Source: Pseudomonas sp. Tri1 (GTDB lineage: Bacteria; Pseudomonadota; Gammaproteobacteria; Pseudomonadales; Pseudomonadaceae). Taken from it: a DNA stretch of 64,000 nt. This document shows positions 62,095-64,000 of this stretch, in pieces. The notes below the pieces were generated by a model that was given only the letters and a program-made list of their open reading frames with translations, was not told the origin of the DNA and searched no databases. Position 1 is the stretch's first letter, and every line of letters starts with the position of its first letter. Both the position numbers and the translations under genes were made by a program. The DNA is taken from assembly GCF_017968885.1 (NCBI RefSeq), contig NZ_CP072913.1:1720001-1784000 (forward strand). The letters run 5' to 3'.

Positions 62095-62145
62095 TCACGT
62101 CTATGAGGCGGCCTGAGGTCGCCTGCAACACCAAGAGGTAGGGTC

Positions 62146-62841
62146 ATGAATCGCTTCGTATCTGTTCTGGCACTGAGTGGGATCACCGCACTCGCGGGCT
62201 GTGTCGGGCCAACGCCCAAGCCCAATGACCCGTACTACGCTCCGGTGTTGCCGCGCACGCCGTTGCCGGCTGCCGCCAACAATGGCTCGATCTACCAGGC
62301 CGGTTTCGAACAGAACCTGTACAGCGATCGCAAGGCCTTCCGGGTCGGTGACATCATCACCATCACCCTGAACGAGCGGACCCAGGCCAGCAAGAACGCC
62401 AACTCGCAGATCGACAAGACCAGCGACACCAGCGTCGGCCTGACGTCGTTGTTCGGTTCCAGCCTGACCACCAACAACCCGATCGGGAGCAATGACCTGA
62501 GCCTCAACGCCGGTTACAGCTCCGACCGGGCCACCAAGGGCGATAGCAAGTCCGGCCAGAGCAACAGCCTGACCGGTTCGATCACCGTGACCGTCGCCGA
62601 TGTGTTGCCCAACGGCATCATCGTCGTGCGGGGCGAGAAGTGGCTGACCCTCAACACCGGTGACGAGCTGGTGCGCATCGCCGGCATGGTTCGCGCCGAT
62701 GACATCGCCACCGACAACACTGTTTCGTCGACTCGGGTGGCCGATGCACGCATCACCTACTCGGGCACCGGTGCCTTCGCCGATGCGAGCCAGCCTGGTT
62801 GGTTCGACCGTTTCTTCCTCAGCCCGAAGTTCCCTTTCTAG
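62146..62841 (+). CDS. flgH: Flagellar L-ring protein FlgH
   Basis: A 231-residue outer-membrane lipoprotein that forms the L ring. Its lipoprotein signal ends in the lipobox LAGC (C19). The mature region contains [40 protein letters not shown] and [27 protein letters not shown] lies ahead of the start. flgI follows without a gap. Confidence 0.96.
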   Translation: MNRFVSVLALSGITALAGCVGPTPKPNDPYYAPVLPRTPLPAAANNGSIYQAGFEQNLYSDRKAFRVGDIITITLNERTQASKNANSQIDKTSDTSVGLTSLFGSSLTTNNPIGSNDLSLNAGYSSDRATKGDSKSGQSNSLTGSITVTVADVLPNGIIVVRGEKWLTLNTGDELVRIAGMVRADDIATDNTVSSTRVADARITYSGTGAFADASQPGWFDRFFLSPKFPF

Positions 62842-62850
62842 GTGGCCCAG

Positions 62851-63957
62851 TTGAATCTTAAACAGCTGTTGATCGGTGCCCTGGTGATGTCGGCAGCCTT
62901 CACCGCTCAAGCCGAGCGCCTGAAGGACATCGCCAGCATTTCCGGCGTGCGTTCCAACCAGTTGATCGGCTACGGCCTGGTCGTGGGCCTGAACGGTACC
63001 GGTGACCAGACCACCCAGACTCCGTTCACCCTGCAGACCTTCAACAACATGTTGTCGCAGTTCGGTATCAAGGTGCCGGCAGGTTCAGGCAACGTCCAGT
63101 TGAAGAACGTCGCGGCGGTGTCGGTCAGCGCTGACCTGCCGGCGTTCGCCAAGCCTGGCCAGCAGGTGGATATCACCGTTTCGTCCATCGGTAACTCCAA
63201 GAGCCTGCGCGGCGGCACCCTGTTGCTGACACCGCTCAAGGGTATCGACGGCAACGTCTACGCCATCGCCCAGGGCAACCTGGTGGTGGGCGGTTTCGAT
63301 GCCGAGGGGCGCGACGGTTCGAAGATCACCGTCAACGTTCCGTCGGCCGGTCGCATCCCCGGTGGTGCGTCGGTGGAACGTGCGGTGCCGAGCGGCTTCA
63401 ACCAGGGCAACAGTTTGACCCTGAACCTCAACCGCTCCGACTTCACCACCGCCAAGCGCATCGTCGACAAGATCAACGACATGCTTGGCCCGGGCGTGGC
63501 CCAGGCCCTCGACGGCGGCTCGATTCGCGTCACCGCGCCCATGGATCCGAGCCAGCGGGTCGACTATCTGTCGATCCTGGAAAACCTCGAAGTCGATCCG
63601 GGCCAGGCCGTGGCGAAAGTCATCATCAACTCGCGCACCGGCACCATCGTGATCGGCCAGAACGTCAAGGTTTCTCCGGCCGCCGTAACCCACGGCAGCC
63701 TGACCGTGACCATCACCGAGGACCCGATCGTCAGCCAGCCTGGCCCGTTGTCCAACGGTCAGACCGCCGTAGTCCCCCGTTCACGGGTCAATGCCGAGCA
63801 AGAAGCCAAGCCGATGTTCAAGTTCGGCCCGGGCACTACCCTGGATGAAATCGTCCGGGCGGTGAACCAGGTCGGCGCGGCACCGGGCGACTTGATGGCG
63901 ATTCTCGAAGCCTTGAAGCAGGCCGGCGCGTTGCAAGCCGACCTGATCGTGATTTGA
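62851..63957 (+). CDS. flgI: Flagellar P-ring protein FlgI
   Basis: A 368-residue periplasmic protein that forms the P ring in peptidoglycan. It has a Sec signal peptide ending FTAQA, then [20 protein letters not shown] and [20 protein letters not shown], with the full C-terminus. TTG 62851 was chosen because AGGTGG lies five bases upstream and it gives the expected MNLKQ beginning; a GTG at 62842, directly after the flgH stop, is the alternative. Confidence 0.93.
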   Translation: MNLKQLLIGALVMSAAFTAQAERLKDIASISGVRSNQLIGYGLVVGLNGTGDQTTQTPFTLQTFNNMLSQFGIKVPAGSGNVQLKNVAAVSVSADLPAFAKPGQQVDITVSSIGNSKSLRGGTLLLTPLKGIDGNVYAIAQGNLVVGGFDAEGRDGSKITVNVPSAGRIPGGASVERAVPSGFNQGNSLTLNLNRSDFTTAKRIVDKINDMLGPGVAQALDGGSIRVTAPMDPSQRVDYLSILENLEVDPGQAVAKVIINSRTGTIVIGQNVKVSPAAVTHGSLTVTITEDPIVSQPGPLSNGQTAVVPRSRVNAEQEAKPMFKFGPGTTLDEIVRAVNQVGAAPGDLMAILEALKQAGALQADLIVI

Positions 63958-63967
63958 GGACCGGGCC

Positions 63968-64000
63968 ATGGATATGCGCAAGGGCACATTGATCAGCGGG
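63968..64000 (+). CDS. flgJ: Start of flgJ (peptidoglycan hydrolase/rod cap), cut by the window edge
   Basis: Only 11 codons are present (MDMRKGTLISG). The MDMRK beginning and the position 10 bases after flgI, with TGAGGA as ribosome-binding site, match flgJ of fluorescent pseudomonads. Identification rests mainly on gene order. Confidence 0.75.
   Translation, partial: MDMRKGTLISG

Overview
The window is a high-GC gammaproteobacterial chromosome segment, most likely from the Pseudomonas fluorescens group. The evidence is gene content and order: gbuA with its LysR regulator and flanking transporters beside a PA1414-type small protein; phhABC/phhR; recQ, a MarR regulator, a FimV-like gene and a PlpD-type patatin in a row; an RTX adhesin with a dedicated type I exporter; and flgFGHI(J). 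Fluorescens-type REP palindromes are scattered between genes. I see no rRNA, tRNA, CRISPR array or prophage. Nearly all of it looks like ordinary core and genus-conserved sequence. The accessory-looking parts are the AT-rich left edge (1-700), a MITE-like element (43806-43965) and a sugar-modification gene cluster (51815-60251).

Layout. 1-5900: a truncated gene, the remains of an antitoxin gene, a small orphan gene, a DUF899 protein, small conserved proteins, a lipoprotein, a TorF-type putative porin and a CvfB-like S1 protein. 6338-16625: nucleobase and nitrogen-compound metabolism, with an NCS1 permease, an MFS exporter and its LysR regulator, the PA1414-like small protein behind an Anr-like box, a sodium:solute symporter, a cytosine-permease-like transporter, an NTF2-like protein, guanidinobutyrase gbuA with divergent gbuR, and a DTW-domain tRNA-modifying enzyme. 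16774-30900: a LapEBC/MapEBC-like type I secretion operon divergent from a 2,862-residue adhesin. It has a retention module with a LapG-type TAAG site, 246-residue tandem repeats, a von Willebrand A domain and C-terminal RTX repeats.

31202-40968: a DUF454 membrane protein, a YecA-family protein, RecQ, MarR, FimV-like, PlpD-like, a SelT/W/H-type redox protein and a DMT exporter. 41061-47218: two AraC regulators, an LpxH-like metallophosphoesterase, an HD-domain protein paired with an Mpo1-like protein, a TrkH potassium transporter and a nitroreductase. 47324-51628: the phenylalanine hydroxylase operon phhABC with divergent phhR. 51815-60251: seven tightly overlapping genes (PLP aminotransferase, WbqC-like, degenerate DegT-like, GNAT, PhyH-type dioxygenase, methyltransferase, large multidomain glycosyltransferase). 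Their position directly upstream of flgF suggests flagellin or surface glycan modification. 60450-64000: a probable sigma-54 promoter, then flgF, flgG, flgH, flgI and the first codons of flgJ.

The strongest leads are: (i) the adhesin, with an exact higher-order repeat duplication and no lapD/lapG here; (ii) the sugar-modification cluster that separates flgF from flgBCDE; (iii) an HD-domain plus Mpo1-like gene pair that could be two iron oxygenases in one pathway; (iv) a MITE-like element with 19-bp perfect inverted ends; and (v) an Anr-like box ahead of the PA1414 homologue. All functional statements come from reading motifs and from memory of families; no database search was run.
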